Shown here in pieces: positions 26,096-35,777 of a stretch of 64,000 bases of DNA; within the stretch, counting starts at the first letter, position 1, and every line of letters begins with the position of its first letter. Both the position numbers and the translations under genes were made by a program. The stretch spans positions 62,001 through 126,000 of the forward strand of contig JABISZ010000035.1 of assembly GCA_018668255.1 (NCBI GenBank), read 5' to 3'. The notes under the pieces were generated by a model. That model was not told where the DNA came from. It did not search any database and was given only the letters and a program-made list of their open reading frames with translations. This DNA is from Pseudomonadota bacterium. Its GTDB lineage: Bacteria > Pseudomonadota > Gammaproteobacteria > Ga0077536.

Positions 26096-26913
26096 GCAAT
26101 GTACTCCAAGTGGAGTAATGCGCAAAGGTAGACCGGAGCAGCTGCACAGGCGCTATCCAACCGATCGAGGACTCCACCATGACCGGGTAATACAGTCCCG
26201 CTATTTTTAACCTTACGAAAACGCTTTATCATACTTTCAAACAAATCTCCTACCACTGCCGCCAAAGTGGTAATGGCGACAACAGCATTCCATATATATA
26301 AATTAAGAACTGGGTTGACCAGATAAAGTAGATTCCCTATAAACATAGCCCCAAAAATACCAAATATTAGTCCCTCCCACGTCTTTCCAGGGCTAACGTT
26401 AGCTATTAATTTGTAACGGCCGAATAATTTTCCACCAACGAAAGCGAATATATCGGCGCAGCTTACCACAAGAATTAATGACAAAAGAAAATATAAATTA
26501 GAATTTTTAATCGTCATGACTGAGACGAACATAGACACAAGGATTAATGCGCCAACGGCCCCCAATATCATCTTATTGATGATTACTCCCTTACCAGTTT
26601 TCTGGTACAAGGCAAGCCAGAAAAGAGCCGCAAGCCAAAAAACTAATATCAAGTATGCACCTAGCTGCCGATTTTCCTCAGCAACCGCACTCAAGTCTAA
26701 AATTACAACTGAAAGAATACAGATCGCCGACGAATAAAGAGTCTTCCCGTAGATTGATTGCAGACCGGAAAGTCCGCCCCACTCAATTCCTGCGAGAAAC
26801 AACACTATTAAAAAAAATATCAAAGCAACTAGATCTTGTGCCATTAGGCCAAAAAAAACGAATGCTCCGAAAGCACAAACCCCAGTTAATAAACGACTAC
26901 TTAACAATCTCAT
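26092..26913 (-). CDS. cdsA: Phosphatidate cytidylyltransferase
   Basis: Makes CDP-diacylglycerol for phospholipid synthesis at the inner membrane. The 273-residue protein has about eight hydrophobic segments and the C-terminal family signature, seen as LFESMIKRFRKVKNSGTVLPGHGGVLDRLDS, with the metal-binding Asp. VSPGKTWEGLIFG is also diagnostic. It lies between uppS (57-base gap) and dxr (overlap). Confidence 0.96.
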   Translation of the reverse strand: MRLLSSRLLTGVCAFGAFVFFGLMAQDLVALIFFLIVLFLAGIEWGGLSGLQSIYGKTLYSSAICILSVVILDLSAVAEENRQLGAYLILVFWLAALFWLALYQKTGKGVIINKMILGAVGALILVSMFVSVMTIKNSNLYFLLSLILVVSCADIFAFVGGKLFGRYKLIANVSPGKTWEGLIFGIFGAMFIGNLLYLVNPVLNLYIWNAVVAITTLAAVVGDLFESMIKRFRKVKNSGTVLPGHGGVLDRLDSACAAAPVYLCALLHLEYIA

Positions 26914-26969
26914 CTATTACCCGCGTCGGTCGCACCATTTGATCAAGAAGTATCTCTTTATAACTCTTC

Positions 26970-27704
26970 TCAATCAGGATCACCATCATCACCCAACAAG
27001 CCGCCAAAACGTCGCTGCCGGTTACTGTAACTAATGATGGCATCAGTTAGGTGATTTTCATGAAAATCTGGCCACAAGCAATCTACAAAATACAACTCTG
27101 TATAAGCCATTTGCCACAAATAGTAATTACTCAAGCGATGCTCGCCCCCGGCTCGGATAAACAAATCCGGTAACGAATCCCCAGGTAGCTTCATAAACTC
27201 GTCAAAAAGTCCCTCATTGATTTCCTCTGGGAGTAGGGAACCATCAACCACTTGTTCCGCGATTAATTTCGCAGCCCGAGATATTTCCCATTTACCGCCG
27301 TAATTAACAGCTATCACCAAATGCATGCGATCGCATTCTAGAGTCGTGTTTTCTATATTTCTAATTGCTTTTTTAAGGTCGAGAGAGAATGGTTCTCGGT
27401 CACCTATCACGCTTACTCTCACACCGTTTTCAAACAAAGATGCTCTTTCAGAATTGATCGAAGTTACCAAAAGCGTCATCAGAAATTGTACTTCAGATGG
27501 AGGCCTCCGCCAATTTTCACTACTAAATGCAAAGAGGGATAGCGTTTCAATTCCGTTTTTTATGCAGGCCTCAACCACCCGTCTCGTCGCATGAACGCCT
27601 TCTTTGTGGCCATTTACTCGATTTAGCCCGCGCTTCTCGGCCCATCGCCCGTTTCCATCCATAACGATTGCTATATGTTTAGGCGTGTCGAGAATCGTCA
27701 TCAT
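26970..27704 (-). CDS. uppS: Undecaprenyl diphosphate synthase
   Basis: Builds the C55 lipid carrier for peptidoglycan and LPS by cis-prenyl transfer. The 244-residue protein opens with HIAIVMDGNGRWA (catalytic Asp), followed by LFAFSSENWRRP and the C-terminal DLFIRAGGEHRLSNYYLWQ and ELYFVDCLWPDF motifs. Its substrate comes from the pathway started by dxr three genes away. E. coli form is 253 residues. Confidence 0.97.
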   Translation of the reverse strand: MMTILDTPKHIAIVMDGNGRWAEKRGLNRVNGHKEGVHATRRVVEACIKNGIETLSLFAFSSENWRRPPSEVQFLMTLLVTSINSERASLFENGVRVSVIGDREPFSLDLKKAIRNIENTTLECDRMHLVIAVNYGGKWEISRAAKLIAEQVVDGSLLPEEINEGLFDEFMKLPGDSLPDLFIRAGGEHRLSNYYLWQMAYTELYFVDCLWPDFHENHLTDAIISYSNRQRRFGGLLGDDGDPD

Positions 27705-27780
27705 GACTTCTCCGGAATGGAATAAAAGTTGGTATGAAAACTCATTAGGCCCACTGAGACTCCTTAAATCTAATAAATTC

Positions 27781-28335
27781 CTAGATCTCGACGATTTCTT
27801 TCTCTTTCTGGACTACAATCCCATCAATCAACTTCACATGTTCATCGGTAATTTTTTGTGTCTCAACGTCTCCCGACCGCTCATCATCCTCAGAAATTTC
27901 TTTATTCTTCTTAAGGTCTTTGAGCTTGCTTAAGTTGTCACGTCGGATATTTCTCACGGCTACTTTTGCTTGCTCCGCTTCATTTTTTAAAATTTTAACC
28001 AATGCCTGTCGTCGCTCTTCTGTCAACGGAGGGACCGGGACACGAATAACTGTACCGGCGGTGTTAGGATTAAGCCCTAAATCCGAATTCAGTATAGATT
28101 TCTCAATTAGCTTTACTGCACCAGCATCCCAGACCGTGATTAGCAGGGTTCTAGAGTCCTCCAAACTTACGCTCGCTGTCTGCGTAATTGGCGTACTAGT
28201 TCCATAATAATCCACCATTAAATGTTCTAATAAACTGGGATGCGCTCTACCCGTCCTCACTCGTGAAATATCTGATTTGAATGATTCCACGCTTTTGCCC
28301 ATTCGTCTTTTAGTATCTTCAAAAATTTTATTCAT
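27781..28335 (-). CDS. frr: Ribosome recycling factor
   Basis: Splits post-termination ribosomes with EF-G. The 184-residue protein begins [12 protein letters not shown], contains [20 protein letters not shown] and [13 protein letters not shown] and ends in the long helical arm [18 protein letters not shown] chose the ATG at 28335, which has GGGGGA directly upstream, over a GTG five codons earlier. The start overlaps the pyrH stop by 8 bases, so the two are likely coupled. Confidence 0.97.
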   Translation of the reverse strand: MNKIFEDTKRRMGKSVESFKSDISRVRTGRAHPSLLEHLMVDYYGTSTPITQTASVSLEDSRTLLITVWDAGAVKLIEKSILNSDLGLNPNTAGTVIRVPVPPLTEERRQALVKILKNEAEQAKVAVRNIRRDNLSKLKDLKKNKEISEDDERSGDVETQKITDEHVKLIDGIVVQKEKEIVEI

Positions 28336-29074
28336 TTTTTCCCCCTTCACTAGTGACTAGTGTTCCAACTTGTTCCCCAAGAGCTGCAGCCAGGAATGAG
28401 CCAGGTTTCGTCATGTCTACGACCCTAAGCGGCATAGAGTTTTCCCTACACAGAACTATTGCAGTGGCATCCATAACTTGCAATTTTTGATCCAACACTT
28501 GGTCATAATGAAGCACGTCATAACGCTTAGCCGACGGGTCTAGCTTTGGATCTGCTGAGTATATCCCATCTACTTTCGTTGCCTTGATGAGAAGGTCGGC
28601 GTTTATTTCTATAGCGCGAAGACTCGCAGCTGAATCAGTGGTGAAAAAGGGATTCCCTGTCCCGGCAGCCATTACAACTACCCTCTCTTTCTCCAAATGT
28701 CTCACTGCACGACGTCTGATGTAGTCTTCACATACTTCATTTATTTTGATTGCTGACATAACTCTAGCCGACATGCCTGTTCGCTCTAGTGAATCTTGAA
28801 TAGCTAAAGCGTTAACTACTGTAGCAAGCATTCCCATTTGGTCTGCGGTTACCCGATCTATACCTCCAGCCGCTAATCCTGCCCCTCTAAAAATATTACC
28901 TCCGCCAATGACGATGGCCACTTGAATTTTTTGGGAGACCAGCGCGCCTATCTCTTCACTAACTTGGCCAATAACCACTGGATCTATACCATACGGTTCA
29001 TTTCCAAGTAGGGCTTCTCCACTAAGCTTCACCAAGACTCTTTTATACTGCAAATCTTCACTAGATTGTCCCAT
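28328..29074 (-). CDS. pyrH: UMP kinase
   Basis: Phosphorylates UMP to UDP; allosterically controlled by GTP and UTP in gammaproteobacteria. The 248-residue protein shows [37 protein letters not shown] and [17 protein letters not shown], all typical of the hexameric amino acid kinase-fold enzyme. Order tsf-pyrH-frr is standard. Confidence 0.97.
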   Translation of the reverse strand: MGQSSEDLQYKRVLVKLSGEALLGNEPYGIDPVVIGQVSEEIGALVSQKIQVAIVIGGGNIFRGAGLAAGGIDRVTADQMGMLATVVNALAIQDSLERTGMSARVMSAIKINEVCEDYIRRRAVRHLEKERVVVMAAGTGNPFFTTDSAASLRAIEINADLLIKATKVDGIYSADPKLDPSAKRYDVLHYDQVLDQKLQVMDATAIVLCRENSMPLRVVDMTKPGSFLAAALGEQVGTLVTSEGGKNE

Positions 29075-29105
29075 CTATTGAGTTCTCCAAATCCGGTTGC
29101 CTAAC

Positions 29106-29993
29106 CTAAGTTTCTCCCGCAGTCTTTGCTTGTGCCATAACTTCTTCGGCAAAATTTTCCTCTTTTTTCTCAATCCCCTCACCTAACTCATAACGCGTAA
29201 ATTTTCTCACGCGAGCAGATTTAGATGCAAGCAATTCTCCCACAGTCTGGTCAGGACTACGAACATAAGATTGTCCCATCAGCGTTATTTCAGCTTTATA
29301 TTTTCTAATTCGCCCCTCTACCATTTTTTCAATTATATTTTGAGGTTTTCCTGACTCTTCGGCTTGAGCTTGAAAGATCGCCGTCTCATTGTCTATCACC
29401 GAAGTAGGAATCTGGTCATCATCAATACAAACCGGACTACTAGCCGCTATATGCATAGCTATTCCCTTTGACAGCTCGGGCTCTCCGCCCTCCATAGTCA
29501 CTAACACTCCAATACGATCGCCATGAAGATATGAATCTAGAACGGCCGACCCAACAGTCTGTTCAATTACGAACCTTCTAACACCAATATTTTCACCAAC
29601 GACACTAATCAATTCTAATCTCTTATCCTCAATTGTCTTACCATCACTGCAAGTACAAGCCTGCAGATACTCGGCACTATCAGGAGCTTGTTCCACAATG
29701 GTTTTTGCCACAAGCTCGCAAAACTCAAGAAAATTAGAGTCTTTAGCCACAAAATCTGTTTCAGAATTTATTTCTACCATAACAGTCAAATCTTTAACTG
29801 AAACAACAATGATTTTTCCTTCTGCCGCAATTCTTCCAGCTTTTTTTGCAGCTTTAGCGGCACCTATCTTTCTTAGATGCTCTATTGCTTTTTCAATATT
29901 TCCATCTGTCTCTACAAGTGCTCTCTTACATTCCATCATTCCAGCTCCGGATCTATCCCTGAGCTCTTTAACCATGCTTGCATTAATCGTCAT
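29106..29993 (-). CDS. tsf: Elongation factor Ts
   Basis: Nucleotide exchange factor for EF-Tu. The 295-residue protein begins with a UBA-like domain (VKELRDRSGAGMMECKRAL) and includes the conserved INSETDFVAKDSNF loop; the C-terminal coiled-coil dimerisation region follows. Slightly longer than E. coli (283), ending QAKTAGET. It follows rpsB by 71 bases. Confidence 0.97.
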   Translation of the reverse strand: MTINASMVKELRDRSGAGMMECKRALVETDGNIEKAIEHLRKIGAAKAAKKAGRIAAEGKIIVVSVKDLTVMVEINSETDFVAKDSNFLEFCELVAKTIVEQAPDSAEYLQACTCSDGKTIEDKRLELISVVGENIGVRRFVIEQTVGSAVLDSYLHGDRIGVLVTMEGGEPELSKGIAMHIAASSPVCIDDDQIPTSVIDNETAIFQAQAEESGKPQNIIEKMVEGRIRKYKAEITLMGQSYVRSPDQTVGELLASKSARVRKFTRYELGEGIEKKEENFAEEVMAQAKTAGET

Positions 29994-30064
29994 TATTAAT
30001 AGCCTTTATTTGTTTTGCTACCTTCTATCGAAGGTGTTGCTTCGAGGTCACCTATCTTAATAGG

Positions 30065-30925
30065 TCACTCTGATGGCGCTGGCGCTTTATCAGCACTTGC
30101 TTCAATGGCGCTGGCTTCACTAGCACCAGCAATCGCTTCACTGGTACTCGCTTCACTCTTTGAAACAGGGGGAGCTTCTGCACTCGGTTCTATGGCTTCA
30201 ACCTCAACAAAATCATTTACGTCAACTTCTCCCTCTGGAGAGGAAGGCATGCCAGACAAAACCGCATCAGCAACTGCATTGGCATATAGTGAAACGGCTC
30301 GCGAAGCATCGTCGTTTCCAGGAATTACGTAATCAATGCCGTCAGGCGAATTGTTTGTGTCTACTATGCCAATTATTGGAATACCAAGCTTATTAGCCTC
30401 AGCAACAGCTATTTTTTCATGACCCACGTCTACGATAAACAGAGCGTCAGGCAAACCGTTCATTTCTTTAATCCCACCGAGACTCTGACCGAGCTTTGCA
30501 GCTTCACGCCGGATAGTCAGTCCTTCTTTTTTCGTTAACACATCTAAAGCGCCCGACTCTATCTGAGCCTCCAGATCTTTTAGCCTTTTAACTGATTGTT
30601 TTACAGTTTTAAAATTAGTCAACATCCCGCCTAACCAACGATTACTAACAAACGGCATGCCGCATCGCTTTGCATTGGTTTCAATGGGATCCTGAGCCGA
30701 GCGCTTCGTGCCCACAAACAGGATGTTATGGCCCGGCTTGGAAGCCAGCCGCTCTACAAATTTGATACCCGTCTCGAACATCGGAACAGTTTTATCGAGG
30801 TTGATAATATGGATTTTATTTTTTGCGCCAAAGATATATGGAGCCATTTTTGGGTGCCAAAATCTTGCTTGATGCCCGAAATGGACCCCAGATTCCAGCA
30901 TGTCACGCATACTTACTTTACTCAT
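30065..30925 (-). CDS. rpsB: 30S ribosomal protein S2 with an Ala/Glu/Ser-rich C-terminal tail
   Basis: S2 joins the small subunit late and bridges head and body. The core (about residues 1-235) is standard: [50 protein letters not shown] and [20 protein letters not shown]. It then carries a low-complexity tail of about 50 residues rich in Ala, Glu and Ser. The ATG at 30925 is preceded by AGGAG; a longer frame to 30976 runs through the leader RNA and is not real. Divergent from map, as in many gammaproteobacteria. Confidence 0.96.
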   Translation of the reverse strand: MSKVSMRDMLESGVHFGHQARFWHPKMAPYIFGAKNKIHIINLDKTVPMFETGIKFVERLASKPGHNILFVGTKRSAQDPIETNAKRCGMPFVSNRWLGGMLTNFKTVKQSVKRLKDLEAQIESGALDVLTKKEGLTIRREAAKLGQSLGGIKEMNGLPDALFIVDVGHEKIAVAEANKLGIPIIGIVDTNNSPDGIDYVIPGNDDASRAVSLYANAVADAVLSGMPSSPEGEVDVNDFVEVEAIEPSAEAPPVSKSEASTSEAIAGASEASAIEASADKAPAPSE

Positions 30926-30937
30926 GGTTGCTCTCCT

Positions 30938-31003
30938 TAGGGTTTTGCCTCCACGCTCCCCGGTCACCAATCCCACTGCGTATTCTTGCAGAAGGACACC
31001 CTA
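30938..31003 (-). promoter_or_regulatory. Candidate rpsB leader structure (S2 autoregulation)
   Basis: In the rpsB 5' leader TAGGGT (31003-30998) can pair with ACCCTA (30943-30938) next to the ribosome site, and an inner hairpin CTGC/GCAG (30991-30988 with 30979-30976) lies within. Gammaproteobacterial rpsB leaders are known to fold and bind S2. The pairing was found by eye only. Confidence 0.4.
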
Positions 31004-31065
31004 GCACCAGTTTAGGCTCGTGTGAGAATTAATTTAAAGTTATAATTTGCCCAATGGGCTGCGGC

Positions 31066-31092
31066 TTTATACCATAGAATGCAACCCCTCAA
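31066..31092 (-). promoter_or_regulatory. Possible rpsB promoter with extended -10
   Basis: On the minus strand TGGTATAAA gives an extended -10 (TATAAA at 31071-31066); TTGAGG (31092-31087) lies 15 bases upstream as a weak -35. It would give a leader of about 135 bases. Confidence 0.38.
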
Positions 31093-31126
31093 CAATGTGC
31101 AATGACATAGGATCCGGATATAACAG

Positions 31127-31894
31127 ATGATAAAGACAGCCGAAGAGATTCAAAAAATGCGTGTTGCTGGGAAACTGGCCGCTGAGGTTCTTGAAATGAT
31201 CGAAGAGCATGTAGTCCCAGGCATAACCACCCTAGAACTCGATACTATTTGTCATGCATATATAGTGGACACGCAAAAGGCTATTCCCGCGCCTCTAAAT
31301 TACAAAGGTTTCCCGAAATCTATTTGTACTTCTGTGAATCATGTCGTCTGCCATGGAATTCCTAGCGAAAAAATCTTGAAAGAGGGTGACATAGTTAATA
31401 TCGATATCACCGTCATTAAAGATGGCTACCATGGTGATACTAGCAAAATGTTCCACTTGGGAAAAGTTTCCATCAAAGCTAACCGCCTTTCACTAGCCGC
31501 CTACGAGGGTATGAGAATAGGAATCAACTGTGTGAAGCCAGGAGCTCAGCTGGGGGATATTGGCTATGCCATTCAAAAACATGCCGAAGGCCTGAAATAC
31601 GGTATTGTCAGGGACTATTGCGGCCACGGAATTGGAAAAGAATTTCACGAAGAACCGCAGGTTTTGCATTACGGGAAGGAAAAAACAGGATTAGTGTTAC
31701 AGGCTGGGATGATCTTCACCATTGAACCGATGCTAAACCTTGGGAAGCATCAAGTTAAGCTTCTACCTGACAAATGGACAGTTATCACTAAAGACAGGAG
31801 CCTGTCAGCTCAATGGGAGCACACAATATTGGTAACGGATGATGGACATGAGATCCTAACGTTGAGATCAGAAGAAAAATTAACCCCTAATTAA
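31127..31894 (+). CDS. map: Methionine aminopeptidase type I
   Basis: Removes the N-terminal Met from nascent proteins. The 255-residue protein has the pita-bread metal ligands in VNIDITVIKDGYHGDTSKMF (two Asp), CGHGIGKEFHEEP (His), FTIEPM and QWEHTILVT (Glu residues). The N-terminus IKTAEEIQKMRVAGKLAA is typical. Divergent from rpsB as in E. coli; mutH follows after 17 bases. Confidence 0.97.
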   Translation: MIKTAEEIQKMRVAGKLAAEVLEMIEEHVVPGITTLELDTICHAYIVDTQKAIPAPLNYKGFPKSICTSVNHVVCHGIPSEKILKEGDIVNIDITVIKDGYHGDTSKMFHLGKVSIKANRLSLAAYEGMRIGINCVKPGAQLGDIGYAIQKHAEGLKYGIVRDYCGHGIGKEFHEEPQVLHYGKEKTGLVLQAGMIFTIEPMLNLGKHQVKLLPDKWTVITKDRSLSAQWEHTILVTDDGHEILTLRSEEKLTPN

Positions 31895-31911
31895 CGGATA
31901 TTAAAGATCAA

Positions 31912-32580
31912 TTGTTTCCTACTGCCCCGCTTTCAGAAAACGACTTAGCTGCCAGAGCAACCACGTTGGCAGGGGCCCGTCTCAACGACATAGCTTCAGC
32001 CATAGGGCAACCGCTGCCAAAAAATCTCCTGCGACATAAAGGCGCTATCGGGCAACTTATTGAGATGTATTTGGGCGCTACGGCCAGGGCACGGCCCGAG
32101 CCAGATTTCCCAGAAATAGGAGTCGAGCTAAAGACCCTGCCAATCAAGTTGAGCGGTAAGCCAGCAGAATCAACGCACATTTGTAGTATTACATTGAGTT
32201 CTCTAGTGGGTTCATCATGGCCCACATCATTAGTTTATCGAAAACTAAAACGAGTTTTGTGGGTGCCTTTTGAAGCTGATAAAAATATTGATATCTCTGA
32301 TAGACGAGTAGGCACTCCTTTTTTCTGGACCCCATCCGATCGCGATGCAATCTTTCTGCAAAGAGATTGGGAGGAACACATGGAATTACTGTCTACAGGA
32401 AATTTCAGTTTACTATCGGCGCATCAAGGCAAATACCTTCAAGTACGCCCTAAAGCGGCTAACAGCCAAGCACTAGCGCCCTCCGTAAACTGTCGCGGCA
32501 ACCCGAGCCGAAACCTGCCTAGAGGCTTCTATTTAAGGTCCACGTTTACCGCAAAAATTTTAGAATCAGCGTTCGGATGA
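31912..32580 (+). CDS. mutH: DNA mismatch repair endonuclease MutH
   Basis: Nicks the unmethylated strand at hemimethylated GATC sites after MutS/MutL activation. The 222-residue protein keeps the catalytic set Glu51, Asp65, Glu72 and Lys74 (PDFPEIGVELKTLP), each offset by five from the E. coli residues 56, 70, 77 and 79; the N-terminal LLRHKGAIGQLIEMYLG also matches. No ATG is available; the most likely start is TTG at 31912, with an ATT codon four triplets earlier as an unlikely alternative, and the ribosome site is poor. It overlaps dusA by 4 bases. Its presence implies Dam-directed repair in this organism. Confidence 0.93.
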   Translation: MFPTAPLSENDLAARATTLAGARLNDIASAIGQPLPKNLLRHKGAIGQLIEMYLGATARARPEPDFPEIGVELKTLPIKLSGKPAESTHICSITLSSLVGSSWPTSLVYRKLKRVLWVPFEADKNIDISDRRVGTPFFWTPSDRDAIFLQRDWEEHMELLSTGNFSLLSAHQGKYLQVRPKAANSQALAPSVNCRGNPSRNLPRGFYLRSTFTAKILESAFG

Positions 32581-33581
32581 ACTCGAAAACTACCCTAGTT
32601 GAGAGCCCTAATGAATGGAAGTTCTGCTTAGCTCCAATGATGAAAAAAACGGATCGGCATTTTCGCTATCTCATCAGTATAATTGCTCCGAGAATGCGCC
32701 TATATACAGAAATGATTACTCCAAATGCAATAATTTATGGGAACCGCGCACGCTTCTTAGGCCATTCAAAGAAAGAGCTACCTCTCGCTCTACAGCTCGG
32801 TGGTGCAGATCCTGAGAACATTGTAGAAAGTGCCCTATTAGCGGTGGAGGCGGGACTTAAGGAGATCAACCTCAATTGCGGCTGTCCTAGCGATAGAGTG
32901 CAATCAGGGGCCTTTGGCGCCGCAATGATGAAGCGGCCAAAGCTTGTTGGTGATTGTGTAGCTGCCTTATCCCGCGCACTGCCGCCAGACATTAGGATAA
33001 GCGTGAAAACACGATTGGGCGTGGACGATTTATATAGTTATACCTATTTTCACTCGTTCGTAGCACAAGCGGTCGAAAGCGGCTGCCGTGTTTTCCATAT
33101 ACATGCGAGAAAGGCTCTTCTAGGGGGTTTAAGCCCGAAAGAAAACAGGGAAATACCGCCTTTGAATTATGACTGGGTCTATCGTCTCAAGAAGGACTTT
33201 CCGATGTGTACCGTGGTCATCAACGGTGGAGTAAATTCAGTTACTCATCTCCCAGATCATTTGCGCCGCGTTGACGGAGTAATGATTGGCAGACATGCCT
33301 ATAACAATCCTTTTGACCTTGCTCACTTTGAAAACATAATCTTTGACCAGGATGCTAATACTCCTACTCTGACACGTAAAGATGTTGTCTTGCAATACCT
33401 AGATTATGTGGATCATCGATTGTCGGAAGGTTTTCAATTTAAAACAATGATTAATCATTTGATCAACCTCTATCAAGGTCAACCAAATGCCAAAGCATGG
33501 AGACGCTATTTAAGTACCAACTCCGGCCAGGAGTCGGCAAGCCTTGACACGGTCTTCTCGGCCTTATCGCTAGTAGATTAA
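32577..33581 (+). CDS. dusA: tRNA-dihydrouridine synthase A
   Basis: FMN enzyme that reduces U20/U20a of tRNAs. The 334-residue protein has CLAPMMKKTDRHFR, the catalytic loop INLNCGCPSDRVQSGAFGA (Cys103 as acid), VKTRLGVDD, FHIHARKALLGGLSPKENR and INGGV; the ARKA-LxGLSPKxNR motif separates DusA from DusB and DusC. Start ATG overlaps the mutH stop. Confidence 0.96.
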   Translation: MNSKTTLVESPNEWKFCLAPMMKKTDRHFRYLISIIAPRMRLYTEMITPNAIIYGNRARFLGHSKKELPLALQLGGADPENIVESALLAVEAGLKEINLNCGCPSDRVQSGAFGAAMMKRPKLVGDCVAALSRALPPDIRISVKTRLGVDDLYSYTYFHSFVAQAVESGCRVFHIHARKALLGGLSPKENREIPPLNYDWVYRLKKDFPMCTVVINGGVNSVTHLPDHLRRVDGVMIGRHAYNNPFDLAHFENIIFDQDANTPTLTRKDVVLQYLDYVDHRLSEGFQFKTMINHLINLYQGQPNAKAWRRYLSTNSGQESASLDTVFSALSLVD

Positions 33582-33675
33582 ATCCCCATGTAGCAGACTT
33601 GGTCTAGGTCGCGTTATACTAACACCAAGTTTACTATAGAATTGTTAAACATACGGATTGAGACAAAAGTTACTT

Positions 33676-34329
33676 ATGAGTATTGAGCGCGCTAGATTCA
33701 ACATGGTTGAGCAACAAATCAGAACTTGGGATGTATTAGACCCGACTGTTTTAGACGTTTGCACGAGAATAAACAGAGAAAACTACGTCCCTCAAAACCT
33801 CCAAAGCCTAGCATTTGCTGATACTGAAATTGAAATCGGTTTTGGTCAGCACATGATGTCCCCAAAAATTGAAGCTCGTGCGCTACAGGCTTTGAAAGTC
33901 GCGTCTGGGGATATCGTGCTCGAAATCGGGACAGGTAGCGGCTATATGGCAGCCTTACTCAGTTCTCTTGCCTATAAAGTTGACTCGCTTGAGATTAATG
34001 CTGAGTTAGCCGCAAGCGCCGCAAGGAGGCTTGCGAGTGATGGTTTCGACAACTGCACTGTCCGTGCCTGCGACGGTATTGATGGTTTCATCGCCAGTGC
34101 TCCCTACGATGCAATTATGATTTCAGGTTCCTGTGCTCAGCGCAGACCAAAAATCGAAAAATTACTTGCCATTGGAGGCAGACTATTCCTTGTGTTGGGA
34201 GTTGCACCCGTAATGCAAGCTACCTTGATAACTCGTTACGATCAAGAAACCTGGATTTCAGAAGATTTGTTTGAAACGACGGTAACTCCACTTATTGGAG
34301 CAGAGAAAAAAAGAGAATTTCAGTTTTAA
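33676..34329 (+). CDS. Protein-L-isoaspartate O-methyltransferase-like protein
   Basis: A 217-residue SAM-dependent methyltransferase of the Pcm group: RFNMVEQQIRTWDVLD at the start, the SAM motif I LEIGTGSGYMAALLS and a post-motif I acidic SLEIN. This paralogue type commonly sits upstream of tolC, as here (99 bases), and its true substrate is not established. A second, canonical pcm is at 60924-61595. The start at ATG 33676 is chosen over TTG 33658 by family N-terminus; ribosome site is weak. Confidence 0.9.
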   Translation: MSIERARFNMVEQQIRTWDVLDPTVLDVCTRINRENYVPQNLQSLAFADTEIEIGFGQHMMSPKIEARALQALKVASGDIVLEIGTGSGYMAALLSSLAYKVDSLEINAELAASAARRLASDGFDNCTVRACDGIDGFIASAPYDAIMISGSCAQRRPKIEKLLAIGGRLFLVLGVAPVMQATLITRYDQETWISEDLFETTVTPLIGAEKKREFQF

Positions 34330-34428
34330 TTTTACAGACCGAATGCAGATTCGTTGAGGTTTCCCCCGCCCCCCGGGCGTTTCATACCAATCTCATTGAT
34401 TAACCAAAAATACCAAAAGAGTACAGCT

Positions 34429-35763
34429 ATGGCAAAGTCTATAATGCGCGCGATTAATGCTCTTATATTACTAACATTGCTACAGGCACCTAGTATTCAA
34501 GCATCTGATAGTGATTTAAGGTCACTATTAGCGCTCGCCGAGTTAGAAGATCCTTTATATAAGGAAGCCCAATCGCTTGCCTTAGCTAAAGCAGAAGGCG
34601 TGCCCCAAGCCAAATCGCAAATATTTTTCCCTACAATAAAGTTTAGTGCGGGGACTAACCGAGTGCGTGACGATATCTCAACGACTGGATTCGGGGCGAA
34701 TGGGGTTACTAAGTATAATTCAAGAAATTATAGTATTTCTTTTACACAACCAATTTACCACCAAGATAGATTTCTAGCTCTTTCTCAAGCTGATAAAAGG
34801 GTGCAACAGGCTCAACTCGAAGTTGTGATCGCCCACCAAGAATTAATTCTAAGGCTTTCAGAGGCATATTTTGAAGTCCTTGCATCCCAAGATAATTTAG
34901 TTTTCCAACAAGCCCAAAACAAATCTTTGCTTGGACAACTTCGACAAGCTCAGAAAAGATTCACAGTAGGTCTAATTCCCAGAACTGATGTTGAAGAAGC
35001 AAAAGCTGGGTACGACAGGTCAATAGCCACTCTAATCAAAGCGAAGCAGTCGATTGACAATGCTGGAGAGATGCTCAGAGAAATTACGAAGAGTTATCCT
35101 AATAAACTTCCTGTGTTAACAGAAGAAATACCCTTAAATCTTCCAAACCCGCCAGCCATAGAACAGTGGACTGCGGCGGCATTAGAAAAAAGTCTAGAAA
35201 TAAAAGCAGCTAATCTCGACGCACAGATAGCCCAAAAAGAGATCTATAAGCAAGCGTCACGCAGCTTACCTACGATAGATCTCGTCGGTGGTCATGGATA
35301 CGGCCGCCAAGGTGGACGTTTCGGAGCAAGTAAAATACACAAAAGTGATGTCGGCATTGAAGTAAATGTCCCTCTCTTTGAAGGTGGGATGACGATGTCT
35401 TTGGCCAAAGAAGCACGTCATAGGCATGCGGCCAAACTTGCCATTTTAGAGTCTACACACAGAGCAGTTAATAGGGAAACACGACAAGCTTATTTAGGTA
35501 TTGTCTCTCAGATTGGAGCCGTCCAAGCTTTGAAACAAGCCGTGGTGTCATCGGATGCTGCACTAAAATCGACGACGGGTGGCTTCAACGTTGGGACCCG
35601 AACCGCAGTAGATGTTGTTGCCGCCGAGCGCGTTCTCTCGCAGTCAAAAAAAGATTACGCTCGAGCACGCTATGACTATCTGTTAGAAACGTTAAAATTA
35701 AAAAAAGCTGTGGGAGTTTTATCTCCTGAAGATCTGATTTCAATAGAAGCTTGGCTAAAATAG
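34429..35763 (+). CDS. tolC: TolC-family outer membrane channel
   Basis: Outer-membrane exit duct for type I secretion and drug efflux. The 444-residue form has a signal peptide (to QA at about 25), two repeats of the outer membrane efflux domain with long helices, and the motifs FTQPIYHQDRFLALSQAD, FTVGLIPRTDVEEAKAGYD and NVGTRTAVDVVAAERVL, the last typical of TolC proper. I choose ATG 34429 at the signal peptide; a frame from 34354 adds 25 proline-rich residues. It ends 14 bases from the convergent waaA stop. Confidence 0.94.
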   Translation: MAKSIMRAINALILLTLLQAPSIQASDSDLRSLLALAELEDPLYKEAQSLALAKAEGVPQAKSQIFFPTIKFSAGTNRVRDDISTTGFGANGVTKYNSRNYSISFTQPIYHQDRFLALSQADKRVQQAQLEVVIAHQELILRLSEAYFEVLASQDNLVFQQAQNKSLLGQLRQAQKRFTVGLIPRTDVEEAKAGYDRSIATLIKAKQSIDNAGEMLREITKSYPNKLPVLTEEIPLNLPNPPAIEQWTAAALEKSLEIKAANLDAQIAQKEIYKQASRSLPTIDLVGGHGYGRQGGRFGASKIHKSDVGIEVNVPLFEGGMTMSLAKEARHRHAAKLAILESTHRAVNRETRQAYLGIVSQIGAVQALKQAVVSSDAALKSTTGGFNVGTRTAVDVVAAERVLSQSKKDYARARYDYLLETLKLKKAVGVLSPEDLISIEAWLK

Positions 35764-35777
35764 CAACTGAGTGGGTC

